64,000 bases of DNA, taken from the NCBI GenBank assembly GCA_009837355.1, contig VXTR01000064.1:34737-98736 (forward strand). Reading direction: 5' to 3'. Both the position numbers and the translations under genes were made by a program. Positions within the stretch are counted from its first letter, which is position 1. Each line of letters starts with the position of its first letter. Under the pieces are notes generated by a model. The model was not told the DNA's origin, did not search any database, and was given only the letters and a program-made list of their open reading frames with translations. The DNA is from Chloroflexota bacterium (GTDB lineage Bacteria; Chloroflexota; Dehalococcoidia; Lucifugimonadales; UBA3495). Of this stretch, positions 9,419 through 19,081 are shown piece after piece.

Positions 9419-10735
9419 TCAAGAAGGGTACTTGCCCAGCATCAGCCAGCCGCCGCTGCTGGGCGTGGTAAAGGCGCAGAGGGCGGTTTCGGCCCGCACG
9501 GTTACCTGGCGGTCGCCAGCCGTGCCGCGGAGTTGCTCGATGCTGTCGGTGTACATGGCGGTGCGGGTGCGACCGTTGCCCAAGTTGCCGCCGCTGGAAC
9601 TGAATGGGTGGGGACCCTTGACGCTGATGTCGCCGGCGTAGAAGGGCAAGGCTTCGCCCCGCTTGACCCCGTGCCACTGGAAACCCTCCAGGAAGAACTG
9701 GGTCATTATGGAGTAGCCGTCGTAGGGGTTGAAGATGTCCACGTCGGCGGGGCCCAGCCCGGCGCCTTCGTACATACGGGCGGCCTGCTGGTCGGTCCAC
9801 ATCTCCACTTCGTCCAGGTCGGGCTGGGTGGTTCGGAACCGGAAGTTGTGCTGGGAATGGTTGAGGACGTACACCGGCTGGGACTTCAGATCCTGGGCCC
9901 TTTCAGCGGTGGTGAACAGGTAGGCGGCCGAGGCGTTGACGGGACGGTCGCAGTCCCATATGCGTAGCGGCCTTAGAATGTGGCGCGAGCCCCTGTAGTC
10001 TTCCTCCGAAATGGGCTGAACGTTGTGAGTGGCGTTATACCCCCACGGTGTGAGCATCCCATTCTTGTGCTGGTTAGTGACGAAGTGGAACAGGTCGTCG
10101 TGTTCGCCGCCGTATTTCTGCAGGTACTGACGGTGGGGAAAGATGTTGATGAAGTCGTTGCCGCCGTGGTTGCCCCAGGGCACGGTCCATTGGCGCGCTC
10201 CACGGGCGTAGTCTTCGGCGTTCTCGCCGCCCCGGCGATAGCGGCCTTCCAGGTTGCCGGTGGGGTAAATGACCAGACAGGTGGAGCAGACGCCGTCGCC
10301 TACGGCCTGGGAGGCCATGCCCACCATCTCGCCGATGGTCGGCACCCCGGTGGGCGCGAATTTGACGTTATTGAAACCCATAGTGTTGATTAGCCACTGG
10401 GCGTTGATTAGGGTCAGGCCGTACTCCGAGTCATAGGGTGGGTCGAAGTAAGGCCGGGGCGCCCACTGGGAAGCGGTGCCCCCGCTGCCGCCAGCGATGT
10501 GGCTGTCGCAGCAGACTATGCCGTCCACCTGGTCGATGGTAACGCCGGCCTGTTCCATGGCCTTTTCGCAGGCCATGATGGTATAAGCACCCAGGGATTC
10601 ATCCAGCTTTGTCTCATCCCACCGCCGATCCACCGGCGAATGGCCGTAGCCGACGACGGCCACCTTGCCCCGGTGTTCCCACACGCCCAAGCCGTCGCGG
10701 TCTCTCCGCCACTGGAAGTTGTTGCTGCTGGTCAT
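9419..10735 (-). CDS. thiolase family protein (lipid-transfer-type)
   Basis: GKVAVVGYGHSPVDRRWDETKLDESLGAYTIMACEKAMEQAGVTIDQVDGIVCCDSH...LGPADVDIFNPYDGYSIMTQFFLE. Confidence 0.8.
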   Translation of the reverse strand: MTSSNNFQWRRDRDGLGVWEHRGKVAVVGYGHSPVDRRWDETKLDESLGAYTIMACEKAMEQAGVTIDQVDGIVCCDSHIAGGSGGTASQWAPRPYFDPPYDSEYGLTLINAQWLINTMGFNNVKFAPTGVPTIGEMVGMASQAVGDGVCSTCLVIYPTGNLEGRYRRGGENAEDYARGARQWTVPWGNHGGNDFINIFPHRQYLQKYGGEHDDLFHFVTNQHKNGMLTPWGYNATHNVQPISEEDYRGSRHILRPLRIWDCDRPVNASAAYLFTTAERAQDLKSQPVYVLNHSQHNFRFRTTQPDLDEVEMWTDQQAARMYEGAGLGPADVDIFNPYDGYSIMTQFFLEGFQWHGVKRGEALPFYAGDISVKGPHPFSSSGGNLGNGRTRTAMYTDSIEQLRGTAGDRQVTVRAETALCAFTTPSSGGWLMLGKYPS

Positions 10736-10787
10736 AGTCCGTCCTCTTGTCGTTTGGCCGCGAGTAAGCGGAAATCTCCAAGAATAG

Positions 10788-11198
10788 CTATTCCACCACC
10801 CGCCATTCGTGTATCAACTGGCCAGGGGCCACTTCCTCGAAGGTAACTTCCACCGCCGCGCCCACCGGCACTTCGTAGGCCGGAACACCGGGCAGGTTGG
10901 AGTAGAAATTCACAGTGGGGTCCAGATCCAACGTCACAAGGGCGAGATTGTAAGGCTGGTCAAGCATTCGACGGTTGAGGCGGCCATCCTCGATGACGAT
11001 GTAAGTAGCGATGTGCCCCTTGCCTTCCACCTCTTTCCACTCCAGATAATCGGCGGAGCCGCACACCTGGCAAGCAGCCTGGGGCGGGTACTGGAGCTTG
11101 TTGCAGGCAGTACAGTTCTGGAGTACCAAGCGCTGTTCGCTCACTGCCTGCCAGAAGGGCTGGCTGAGTTCATCGGGTACAGGGATTACCTTTGGCAT
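10788..11198 (-). CDS. OB-fold/Zn-ribbon (DUF35) acyl-CoA-associated protein
   Basis: MPKVIPVPDELSQPFWQAVSEQRLVLQNCTACNKLQYPPQAACQVCGSADYLEWKEVEGKGHIATYIVI; next to thiolase. Upstream part of the tracked ORF overlaps tRNA-Phe and is spurious. Confidence 0.85.
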   Translation of the reverse strand: MPKVIPVPDELSQPFWQAVSEQRLVLQNCTACNKLQYPPQAACQVCGSADYLEWKEVEGKGHIATYIVIEDGRLNRRMLDQPYNLALVTLDLDPTVNFYSNLPGVPAYEVPVGAAVEVTFEEVAPGQLIHEWRVVE

Positions 11199-11315
11199 TG
11201 CATATCTCCAAGCTGTTGGGCTATCTCGGCAGATACCGCAGCCCCGCGCCGGCGGCCAGAAAACATAAAAAGCGACAAGATCTTGCCGCTTCGCCCAATG
11301 CAAATCGATGTGATG

Positions 11316-11392
11316 TGGTGCCGAGGGGCGGATTCGAACCACCGACACCGGCATTTTCAGTGCCGTGCTCTACCAGGCTGAGCTACCTCGGC
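11316..11392 (-). tRNA. tRNA-Phe (anticodon GAA), CCA encoded
   Basis: Reverse complement GCCGAGGTAGCTCAGCCTGGTAGAGCACGGCACTGAAAATGCCGGTGTCGGTGGTTCGAATCCGCCCCTCGGCACCA. Confidence 0.95.
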
Positions 11393-11564
11393 TAGTCGGG
11401 CTAATATGATAAACGGCATCTGGTAGGGTGTCAATCTGAACTTCGGCCAGCGCCGGAGCGCGTCCCACCGGCCGGTTCAACCAGCCCGACCACAAATAGA
11501 CGATACCGATGAGGATCAACAGGGCGATGATGACGCCCACAACCAGGCATCCGTAGCGGGCCAT
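11370..11564 (-). CDS. small single-pass membrane protein; 3' end overlaps tRNA-Phe
   Basis: MARYGCLVVGVIIALLILIGIVYLWSGWLNRPVGRAPALAEVQIDTLPDAVYHISPTSRGSSAW; ATG 3 bp after the CocE-like stop. Confidence 0.45.
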   Translation of the reverse strand: MARYGCLVVGVIIALLILIGIVYLWSGWLNRPVGRAPALAEVQIDTLPDAVYHISPTSRGSSAW

Positions 11565-11566
11565 GG

Positions 11567-13327
11567 CTACGCCGCCGGCGCCGGTATGATGGGCAGGCGA
11601 ATCCGCGAAGGGCGCTGGCCGTCGTGGTAAATGGTCTGCATGGCGGGAAGGGAGCCAGTGGCCGACCACGGGTCGCCAGCGGTGTTGAAGTTACGGTCGA
11701 ACCGAGGAAAGTTGCTGCTACTGATTTCCAGGCGGATGCGATGCCCCGCCTTGAAGACATTGCTCGTAGCCACCAAGTCGATGACATACTCTTCCACTGC
11801 GCCGGGTGTAATCGGGCGCGCCTGGTCCGTACCTTGGCGGTAGCGGGCGCGGATGATGCCGTCGGTCAGGCTGCGCGCCGCGCCACAGGGTTCCACGTCC
11901 GCCAGCTTGGCCGTGAAGTCGGTGTCGGCGGCGCTGGTGGCGGCGTAGAGGGTTACCGTCAACGGCCCGGTAACCTCCACATCCGACGCCAGCGGCGGCG
12001 TGGTGTAGCACAGCACATCGCTACGAGCCTCGACCGCACTCTGGTCATACGCACCGCCCGGCACGAAAGACGGGCCACAGCACAGTGGGCCGCCTCGGGT
12101 CGGAACCGGGTCTCGGGGATCATACAGAAACACATCCGTGAACTCATCACCAGACGGTTCAGTGGACAGCGCGCCGTCGCCGTCAGCCGTGTTAGCCTTG
12201 CCGCCGCTGTGCAGGTAGTAGTCGGTATATTCGGCCCGGGCGAGCGGCCATTCCTGCTCCTCCCGCCAGTAATTTTCGCCCATCACGAAGATGCGGACGG
12301 GCGCGTCAGCGTCGGCCGCGTTCCGCTCGCCCTTGAGCCAGTAGTCATACCAACGCAGATGAATGCCGTCAGTGTCGATAGCCGGCCCGGCCGCGGCCAA
12401 ACCGAAGAAAAACTCGCCGGAAATTTCGCCAAAGGGCCCGTGATGCCATGGCCCGACAATCAGGCGCTGTCCGGCCCGTGCCGTAGCGTCCTCAGCCTGC
12501 GCGCGCATACCGACGAAGTTGCGCAGGGTGCCCAACAGAAAAATATCGTGCCAGCCGCCGATGTGCAGGGCCGGCGTAGTGATGTGCGGGTAATGGTCCT
12601 CGATGCGCCAACGCTTCCAGTAGTCATCGCTAATGGAGTGGCGAATCCAGTCGTAGAAATAGTCGGCCAGCGGTGGTTTCAGCTGGGGCAGATCGACTAT
12701 GGGTTGGTAGCGGAATGTGCATTCCAGCTCGTTGAAAGCTGCCAGCAACTCCTCACGTGTCCCCTCAGGCAGTTCGTGGCGGCTACTGATAGCGCCCAGG
12801 TTGGCCATGGTCAGCTGGCGCATCGCCCAGGACAGGGCAAATCCCCAGGCCAGCGCGCCGCCCTGGTAAGTCCAGCCCTCGTAATAGTCCGAGGCAGTGA
12901 TACCGGGAACGATGCAAGTCAGGTTAGGCGGGTTGGTAATCGCGCATAGCCATTGAGTTGCGCCGACGTAGGAACGGCCAAACATACCGACCTTGCCGGT
13001 GCTCCACGGTTGGGCGGCGCACCATTCCACGGTATCGTAGCCGTCGTTGGGTTCGTCCAGGAACGGGTAAAACTCGCCCTCTGAGGCGTAACGGCCTCGA
13101 GTGTCCTGTACGACAATTGCATAGCCGTGGGAAGCGGCGCGCATCACGTCCAGGCTGCCGGTCCGGTTCTGGGTCTTGTCATAAGGAGTCCGTTGGAGCA
13201 GAACGGGGAGCGGCTCCGACACGTCGGGGCGATACACATCGGCGTACAAGGTAACGCCGTCGCGCATCGCAACCGGCACGTTGAACTCGCTGCGGACGCT
13301 TGTGTATGGGCCAATCATATCCGGCAT
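11567..13327 (-). CDS. CocE/NonD family hydrolase
   Basis: MPDMIGPYTSVRSEFNVPVAMRDGVTLYADVYRPDVSEPLPVLLQRTPYDKTQ...DTRGRYASEGEFYPF...GMFGRSYVGATQWLCA. Confidence 0.88.
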   Translation of the reverse strand: MPDMIGPYTSVRSEFNVPVAMRDGVTLYADVYRPDVSEPLPVLLQRTPYDKTQNRTGSLDVMRAASHGYAIVVQDTRGRYASEGEFYPFLDEPNDGYDTVEWCAAQPWSTGKVGMFGRSYVGATQWLCAITNPPNLTCIVPGITASDYYEGWTYQGGALAWGFALSWAMRQLTMANLGAISSRHELPEGTREELLAAFNELECTFRYQPIVDLPQLKPPLADYFYDWIRHSISDDYWKRWRIEDHYPHITTPALHIGGWHDIFLLGTLRNFVGMRAQAEDATARAGQRLIVGPWHHGPFGEISGEFFFGLAAAGPAIDTDGIHLRWYDYWLKGERNAADADAPVRIFVMGENYWREEQEWPLARAEYTDYYLHSGGKANTADGDGALSTEPSGDEFTDVFLYDPRDPVPTRGGPLCCGPSFVPGGAYDQSAVEARSDVLCYTTPPLASDVEVTGPLTVTLYAATSAADTDFTAKLADVEPCGAARSLTDGIIRARYRQGTDQARPITPGAVEEYVIDLVATSNVFKAGHRIRLEISSSNFPRFDRNFNTAGDPWSATGSLPAMQTIYHDGQRPSRIRLPIIPAPAA

Positions 13328-13337
13328 AATAACCTCC

Positions 13338-14279
13338 CTACGCCAGCAGAAACTCCAACACCGCCTTTTGAGCGTGAAGCCGGTTGTGGGCCTGCTGATA
13401 CGCCACCGATTGCGGGTGTTCCAGCATTCCCGGGGGCACTTCCTCGCCATAGTGAGCGGGCATATCGTGCATAAAGCAGGCTCCCTGCGCGGCCATTTCC
13501 ATCAAAGCGTAATCTACTGTGTAGCCCCGGAACGCGGCCAGCCGCTGCTCCGTTTCCGCTTCATCGCCCATGCTGGTCCAAACGTCAGTGTACACCACGT
13601 TGGCGTCAATCACGGCGTCCTCGGGCCGTACCAAAGGGTGGACGGTGGGACGGGGGCCGTCATTGGCGCGGACGCCCCGGGCGCTGGCGGCTCCAAATAC
13701 CGACTCTTCCAGCTGGTAGCCATGAGGAGCGGCGATAGCGAAGTTCATGCCGACGGCCGGCGCGCCCAGGCAAAGGCTGCGCGCCACGTTGTTCCCATCT
13801 CCGATGTAAGCCAGGTTCAGGCCGTCAGTGTGTCCGTGTGTCTCGGTTATGGTAAGCAGGTCGGCCATGGTCTGGCAGGGATGTTCCACGTCCGACAGGG
13901 CGTTGATGACCGGTACCGAGCCGTATTCCGCCAATTCCACCAGCGAGTCATGGGAATTGACACGGGCAATTACGGCGTCCACGTAGCCGCTGAGCACGCG
14001 CGCAACGTCGGAAACCGGCTCCCGCTTGCCCAGGCCGACCTCTTCCGGCGACATATACAAGCTGAACCCGCCCAGCTCTGCAATGCCAATCTGAAAGCTC
14101 ACTCGGGTGCGCAGTGACGGCTTTTCAAAGAGCAGGGCAACTCGCTTGCCGGCCAGAGGTTGAACTCCGCCTGGGGCTGCCGCTTTCAGCTCAATAGCCC
14201 GGTTTATCAACTGGCGTGTTTCTTCGGCGGAGATGTCGGTGATGGTAAGAAAATCGCGCTTGGCGGTCATAGCTCGCAT
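13338..14279 (-). CDS. argF: ornithine carbamoyltransferase
   Basis: FLTITDISAEETRQLINRAIELK...EKPSLRTRVSFQIGIAELGG...DVEHPCQTMADLLTI...HDMPAHYGEEV. Confidence 0.93.
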   Translation of the reverse strand: MRAMTAKRDFLTITDISAEETRQLINRAIELKAAAPGGVQPLAGKRVALLFEKPSLRTRVSFQIGIAELGGFSLYMSPEEVGLGKREPVSDVARVLSGYVDAVIARVNSHDSLVELAEYGSVPVINALSDVEHPCQTMADLLTITETHGHTDGLNLAYIGDGNNVARSLCLGAPAVGMNFAIAAPHGYQLEESVFGAASARGVRANDGPRPTVHPLVRPEDAVIDANVVYTDVWTSMGDEAETEQRLAAFRGYTVDYALMEMAAQGACFMHDMPAHYGEEVPPGMLEHPQSVAYQQAHNRLHAQKAVLEFLLA

Positions 14280-14317
14280 CCTGAACCGGGGTAAAGTACC
14301 GGCCTACTCACGCAAAA

Positions 14318-14347
14318 CAGGGGGCAAGTCTCGCAACCTGCCCCCTG
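14318..14347 (-). terminator. rho-independent-like terminator downstream of the NHL gene
   Basis: Reverse complement CAGGGGGCAGGTTGCGAGACTTGCCCCCTG followed by TTTTGC, located between 14372 (end of NHL CDS) and argF start. Confidence 0.55.
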
Positions 14348-14371
14348 CGGTTTTCAGGACTTTCCGGACAT

Positions 14372-15400
14372 TTACAGATTGAACTGCGGGTCCAGATAGG
14401 CGTCGTCCTTGTCATAAATCTGGAGGCGGGAGCGCAGGGTGTCACACACTACCAGGCGGTTGTTGGCCCGGTCGAAGGTGCAGCCCATGGGCATTCGGAA
14501 GGTTCGCTGCTGCTGCTCCAAGTCGGGAACTCGGCGGCGCGCCTTCACCATGTCAGGATTCGCGTCCAGGGACAGGTTGCCCCAGTCGGACACCTCTACC
14601 GCGTCACCAGTCAGATAGGCGATGGGGCGGGTTTCCGCGTCGTAGATGACGATGCGCTCGTTCATCCAGTCAGCCACGTAAACGTCGCCGTCGTTGTCAA
14701 TGGTGACGTCCAGCGGATGGCTCAGCTCACCAGAGCCGGAGCCTTGACTGCCAAAAGTGGCCAGATGCGTTCCGCCAGCAGTGTACTTCTGTACCCGGTG
14801 GTTCCCCCAGTCGGCCACATAGAGGTCGCCGGAGGGGTCTATGGTGATGCCAGAGGGCATTTCCAGGTCGGCCGGGCCGCTGCCCTTGGTGCCGAATCCA
14901 CCGAGGTAGTCGCCGTCGGGGCTGAACTTCTGTACGCGGCTGGTGCGCGAGGATATCACCCAGAGGTTGCCGTCAGCGTCAATTTCCAGGCCGGCAGCGC
15001 CGTTCAGCTGGCCTTCACCGTCGCCGGTTTCGCCCCACTGCTTCTGCAGGTTGCCATCAGCGTCAAAGACGGAAATCTGATTCTTCCACTCATCCGACGC
15101 ATAGACGTTGCCGTCAGCGTCGGTGGTGATTCCGGTGAGCCACTGGAACAGGCTGCCGGAGCCGGCCTGATAGGCGATGCCTTCCCGGCCGAATTCGCCG
15201 ATGTATTCCTGGTCCACCGTGCACTTGGTGATGCGGGCACTGGGATTCTGTTCGCCGGAGCGGTTGGCTACGTAGAGCGTCCCGTCGGGACGGGCAGCTA
15301 CGGCAACCGGCTGGCTGAACCCCATTCCCACCTGAGCGTTCCGGCCAATGTTGTGGCTGTAGAGCCACGCGCGGCCTCCCGCTACGGTGTTCATAGGCAT
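14372..15400 (-). CDS. NHL-repeat beta-propeller protein
   Basis: Repeated blades: GDLYVADWGNHRVQKYTAGGTHLATFGSQGSGSGELSHPLDVTIDNDGDVYVADWMNERIVIYD. Confidence 0.88.
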   Translation of the reverse strand: MPMNTVAGGRAWLYSHNIGRNAQVGMGFSQPVAVAARPDGTLYVANRSGEQNPSARITKCTVDQEYIGEFGREGIAYQAGSGSLFQWLTGITTDADGNVYASDEWKNQISVFDADGNLQKQWGETGDGEGQLNGAAGLEIDADGNLWVISSRTSRVQKFSPDGDYLGGFGTKGSGPADLEMPSGITIDPSGDLYVADWGNHRVQKYTAGGTHLATFGSQGSGSGELSHPLDVTIDNDGDVYVADWMNERIVIYDAETRPIAYLTGDAVEVSDWGNLSLDANPDMVKARRRVPDLEQQQRTFRMPMGCTFDRANNRLVVCDTLRSRLQIYDKDDAYLDPQFNL

Positions 15401-15481
15401 AGTTATTTCCTCCCCATGCTTTTCGTTGGCAGTGGCGGCGCAGTCTCACGATTGCGCCGCCGATATGGCTTTGCCGGAAGC

Positions 15482-16615
15482 TTACTTCTTGATGACGTCG
15501 AGCTTCGGGAAGTTGCCGTTGACGATGGGGTTGGCGTCCATGCCCATCCAGTCTTCCACGATGGTAGAGTACGCGCCGCGGAAGTCGTAGTTGGGAACCA
15601 AGTCACCCTGTTCCAGATCCTCGGCCTTGCGGGAGGGGTACTCACCGTAGAGGCCGCCCTTGACCGGGTCGCCGATGACGAAAGCAGCGCCGGCTGCGCC
15701 GTGGTCGGTGCCGGAGCCGTTGTCGCGGACGCGGCGGCCGAACTCGGAGAACAGGTACATGACGATGTTCTCTCCGGTGTTGTGCTCCTTCATGTCCTGG
15801 AAGAAGGCGCTGATACCCTCGGAAACTTCCTTCCACAGCACCGGGTGGGCCGCGGCCTCACCGGCGTGGGTGTCGAAGCTACCATGCTGGGTGTAGAAAA
15901 TCTTGGTGCCCAAGTCGGCCATGTACACCTGGGCGATGTCGCGCAGGTGGGAGGCGATGGGGCTGTTGGGGTACTCGACGTTGCTGGAGTACTTCTCCGG
16001 TGCAACCTTCACGATGTCGGCGCCCACCATGGCGTCGGTGCCGGTGGAGCGCAGGTAGTCGTTCACGAAGCTGCCGCCCACTGTGGGAGCGTACATCTTG
16101 GAGAACAGGTCCAGAGCCTTGGAGCGCTGGTCGGCGTCGGCGATACCGGTGAGCAGGCCGTAGGTGCTCAGGTCGGCGATGGCGGCGACGGGAACGCCGG
16201 GGACGGCCAGCGCACGGGGCAGGCCGTGGCCGAAGTTAATGGCCGTCAGCACGTTCTCTTTGTTGGGGTCCAGCTCGCGGGCAACGCGCCCGGCCCAGCC
16301 TTCGGTCCCAACCTTGTCCGGCTCACAGGTGTGCCAGATGTCCATGCTGCGGAAGTGCGAGCGGGGGCTGTCGGCATAGCCGATGCCATGGATGACGGCA
16401 ACCTTGCCCTCGTCATACAGTTCCTTGACCGGGCCCATGGTGGGCATGAAGCCCAGCTCGTCGTTGATGGGAATGATGTCTTCCCGCTCGTACCGGATGG
16501 TCGGGCGGTTGTCGTAATACAACGAGTCGTTGTAGGGGATCACGGTGTTGAAGTAGTCGTTGCCGCCGGTGAGCTGCAGGACCACGATGACCGGATCTTT
16601 CTTGGTGGAGGTCAT
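15482..16615 (-). CDS. DUF1501 domain-containing protein
   Basis: VIVVLQLTGGNDYFNTVIPYND...MGPVKELYDEGKVAVIHGIGYADSPRSHFRSMDIWHTCEPDKVGTEGWAGRV...FSEFGRRVRDNGSGTDHGAAGAAFVIG. Confidence 0.9.
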   Translation of the reverse strand: MTSTKKDPVIVVLQLTGGNDYFNTVIPYNDSLYYDNRPTIRYEREDIIPINDELGFMPTMGPVKELYDEGKVAVIHGIGYADSPRSHFRSMDIWHTCEPDKVGTEGWAGRVARELDPNKENVLTAINFGHGLPRALAVPGVPVAAIADLSTYGLLTGIADADQRSKALDLFSKMYAPTVGGSFVNDYLRSTGTDAMVGADIVKVAPEKYSSNVEYPNSPIASHLRDIAQVYMADLGTKIFYTQHGSFDTHAGEAAAHPVLWKEVSEGISAFFQDMKEHNTGENIVMYLFSEFGRRVRDNGSGTDHGAAGAAFVIGDPVKGGLYGEYPSRKAEDLEQGDLVPNYDFRGAYSTIVEDWMGMDANPIVNGNFPKLDVIKK

Positions 16616-16695
16616 TGCGTATGCTCCTTGTAGGTATTTGTTTCAAGGGTAAATCGGAATTTGGCCGGGCCGAATTCGACCCGGCCTGATTCCGA

Positions 16696-18096
16696 TTAGC
16701 CGAACTGGAACTCGGTGGTGGCGCTGATGAGAGCCATGGTCTCGCCGATGCGGGTGGCAGCGGCGGCACGGTCCTTCCAGTCCACGTTACCACCGGAGCG
16801 AACGTGCTCGGCCAGCTGACCACGGGTCTCTTCGCTGAGTTCAACGAAACCCATGTAGTCGGTGCAGGCGTCCAGCAAGTGGTCGGGCGTTTCGACACCT
16901 TCAGCTTCCATGCTGTTGATGATGTTCTGCATTCCGGGCAGTTCGGAGTTGGAAACCCGGTCGGCGACGAAGTTGATGCGAGCCAGCAGCGCGCCGGAGT
17001 TAATCCATTCGAGGCCGGTGTGCCAGCCTTCCACCGACGGCGGGTCCAGGATGGACTGGCCCATGTACGTGGGCTCCTTGCCGATGTTCAGCACGCCGGG
17101 GTCCGGGTTCTCAAAGAGGCCGACCATGCGCAGGGTGCCGGCGACCACTTCGGCCGGGCTCTTAATCTTCTGGAAGCGCGCGTCCTTGAACCATTGAGAG
17201 TTGAACATATGACGCAGGACAGCCTTCATCTCGAAGCCGGAGTCCTCGAACACCTGACACATTTCGTCCAGGGCATCCTCGTCCCGGGCCGGCTCAATGG
17301 TCCAGGCGGGAACTTGGGGCTCGTCGGCGACGAAGAAATTGTAGAGGTGACGGCAGATGAACCGGGAAGTCGCCGGCTCTTCGAGGATGATGTCGATGAT
17401 GTCCTCACCGTCAAAGTTCCCGGTGCGGCCCAGGAAGGTCTTTTCGCCAAAGTCGTGGTCGGCTTCGTTGTAGGCGAACTTCCACGGGTAGCGGCCATAG
17501 GGCGCCCGGGGCAGCTTCGCCTGGATGGTCCAGCCCGTAAAGGCCCGAGAGCATTCGCGAACGTCAACCTCGGTGTAGTTGGAAACGCCCATGGAGAACA
17601 GCTCTAGGAGCTCGCGGCCCCAGTTCTCATTCACGGCGTCCCGGTGGTTTTCGTTGTTGTCCAACCAGAAAATCATGGCCGGGTTCTTGGACAGCTCGAT
17701 GAGAATGTCCCGGTAGTTGCCCATACCCTGCTCGCGCAACATATCAATTTGCTCGAGCAACTGGTCACAGTTGTCCACCTTCGAATTGCCAGTGGCAAAC
17801 ACGTGGTGCCAGAACAGGGTCATCTTCTCTTCCAGGGGCCGGTCGCTGGATACCATGTTGTACATCCAGTTGGCCTGTCCCGAGAAAGGGACGCCGCCGG
17901 GAAGCAAGAAGCTGGGGTGATACCGCAGCAACAGAGCCATCTTGCCGCCCTCGCGGCTCGCGGGCGGCTCAATCAACTCTTCTACGGTGGCTTCGTAACC
18001 CTGGGCAACGCAGCGTTCCAACTCAGAGCGGTTAGCACCGAAGCCGGCGCGCCGCATCAGGTGGGCCATCAATGCCAGGTCATCTTTGTGTGACAT
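16696..18096 (-). CDS. DUF1800 domain-containing protein
   Basis: LMAHLMRRAGFGANRSELERCVAQGYEATVEELIEP...EKMTLFWHHVFATGNSKVDN...NENWGRELLELFSMGVSNYTEVDVRECSRAFTGW; paired with DUF1501. Confidence 0.92.
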   Translation of the reverse strand: MSHKDDLALMAHLMRRAGFGANRSELERCVAQGYEATVEELIEPPASREGGKMALLLRYHPSFLLPGGVPFSGQANWMYNMVSSDRPLEEKMTLFWHHVFATGNSKVDNCDQLLEQIDMLREQGMGNYRDILIELSKNPAMIFWLDNNENHRDAVNENWGRELLELFSMGVSNYTEVDVRECSRAFTGWTIQAKLPRAPYGRYPWKFAYNEADHDFGEKTFLGRTGNFDGEDIIDIILEEPATSRFICRHLYNFFVADEPQVPAWTIEPARDEDALDEMCQVFEDSGFEMKAVLRHMFNSQWFKDARFQKIKSPAEVVAGTLRMVGLFENPDPGVLNIGKEPTYMGQSILDPPSVEGWHTGLEWINSGALLARINFVADRVSNSELPGMQNIINSMEAEGVETPDHLLDACTDYMGFVELSEETRGQLAEHVRSGGNVDWKDRAAAATRIGETMALISATTEFQFG

Positions 18097-18283
18097 CCTG
18101 TGCCTCCTTCCTGCGATTTTGTTCTTCCTACATCGGAAACGGGCAGGGCTCGCCCGTCCGACTTACGATTACCCGTAGTCTAATCGGGTTGCAACAGCGT
18201 GTCAACCGAAAAACGGCCTATCGCTCAAATTTGATAACGATTATAAAGTGGTAACCGACACCAAAGAGGAGGCATGCCCTCGC

Positions 18284-18718
18284 TCACCCCGGAACCGCCC
18301 AGCCCGGCGGCGGCGCATGGGTTACTGATGGGTCGTCATCCGCGGGAATCTGCGCTACCAACCGGCCGTTTTCCACCAGCACGTCGTGGTAAAAAAGTTG
18401 TGCCCTGGGACCGTTGACGCATACTCCCTGGCTCTCCTCAAACCTCCAGCCGTGGTCGGGACACAAGAAGCTTTTTTCCCACTTTACCACCCGGCCAAAA
18501 GCGTGCGGACAGACCATGGACAGTAGACGGTACTTCCCATCACGGGCCTTGGCGAGCCAATACTCTTCACCGCCATCCAGCCGTACCCGTGCCGGCAGCG
18601 ATGGAAAATCTGCTGCCGCGCCAACGTCAACCCTCCTGGCCGGGGCCGTCTTGTTGCGGCCAATATCGGCCGGGTCCGTTACCATGCGGCGCCGGCGATG
18701 ATAGATGTCTTCGCTCAT
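18284..18718 (-). CDS. Rieske-type [2Fe-2S] domain protein
   Basis: CPHAFGRVVKWEKSFLCPDHGWRFEESQGVCVNGP: C-x-H...C-x2-H ligands. Confidence 0.75.
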   Translation of the reverse strand: MSEDIYHRRRRMVTDPADIGRNKTAPARRVDVGAAADFPSLPARVRLDGGEEYWLAKARDGKYRLLSMVCPHAFGRVVKWEKSFLCPDHGWRFEESQGVCVNGPRAQLFYHDVLVENGRLVAQIPADDDPSVTHAPPPGWAVPG

Positions 18719-18749
18719 TGTTTGGCTCCTCTTCCGCAGCGCGGTCGCG

Positions 18750-19055
18750 TCAGTCCATCGGGAGACCCGCTAAAGCTTCTTCCATAGATATGACGGGATA
18801 TATGACCGCGCGATTCGACGTTGCCAGTCCCATATCAATAACCGCATCGTCCACCGCATGGGCGTCTGGCCCATCCAGAATCAGCCAGATTTGGTGTGAT
18901 GACTTGCCGACCCAGCCGCCCCGGTATTCACATCCCCGGCGGCTCATCGTGTCCGTCAGATCCGCCGCCATTCGCAGCACTCGATCGCGCACTCCCATAT
19001 CGACGCCGGGGGAACGCTCCGGTGCGTGTTCCAGAGATACCATATACAAACCCAC
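18750..19055 (-). CDS. hypothetical protein (DUF3303-like ferredoxin-fold guess)
   Basis: 101-aa ORF with plausible start, co-directional with neighbours; family call tentative. Confidence 0.5.
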   Translation of the reverse strand: MGLYMVSLEHAPERSPGVDMGVRDRVLRMAADLTDTMSRRGCEYRGGWVGKSSHQIWLILDGPDAHAVDDAVIDMGLATSNRAVIYPVISMEEALAGLPMD

Positions 19056-19081
19056 CGTGAAACTCCTCCAGGGCTGACCCG

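Noticed and set aside
11624-12949. 441-aa forward ORF antisense to the CocE/NonD hydrolase
   Set aside because: Antisense artefact of high GC; hydrolase motifs are on the minus strand.
14717-16633. 638-aa forward ORF antisense to the NHL and DUF1501 genes
   Set aside because: Mirror-frame artefact; opposite strand encodes recognisable NHL and DUF1501 proteins.
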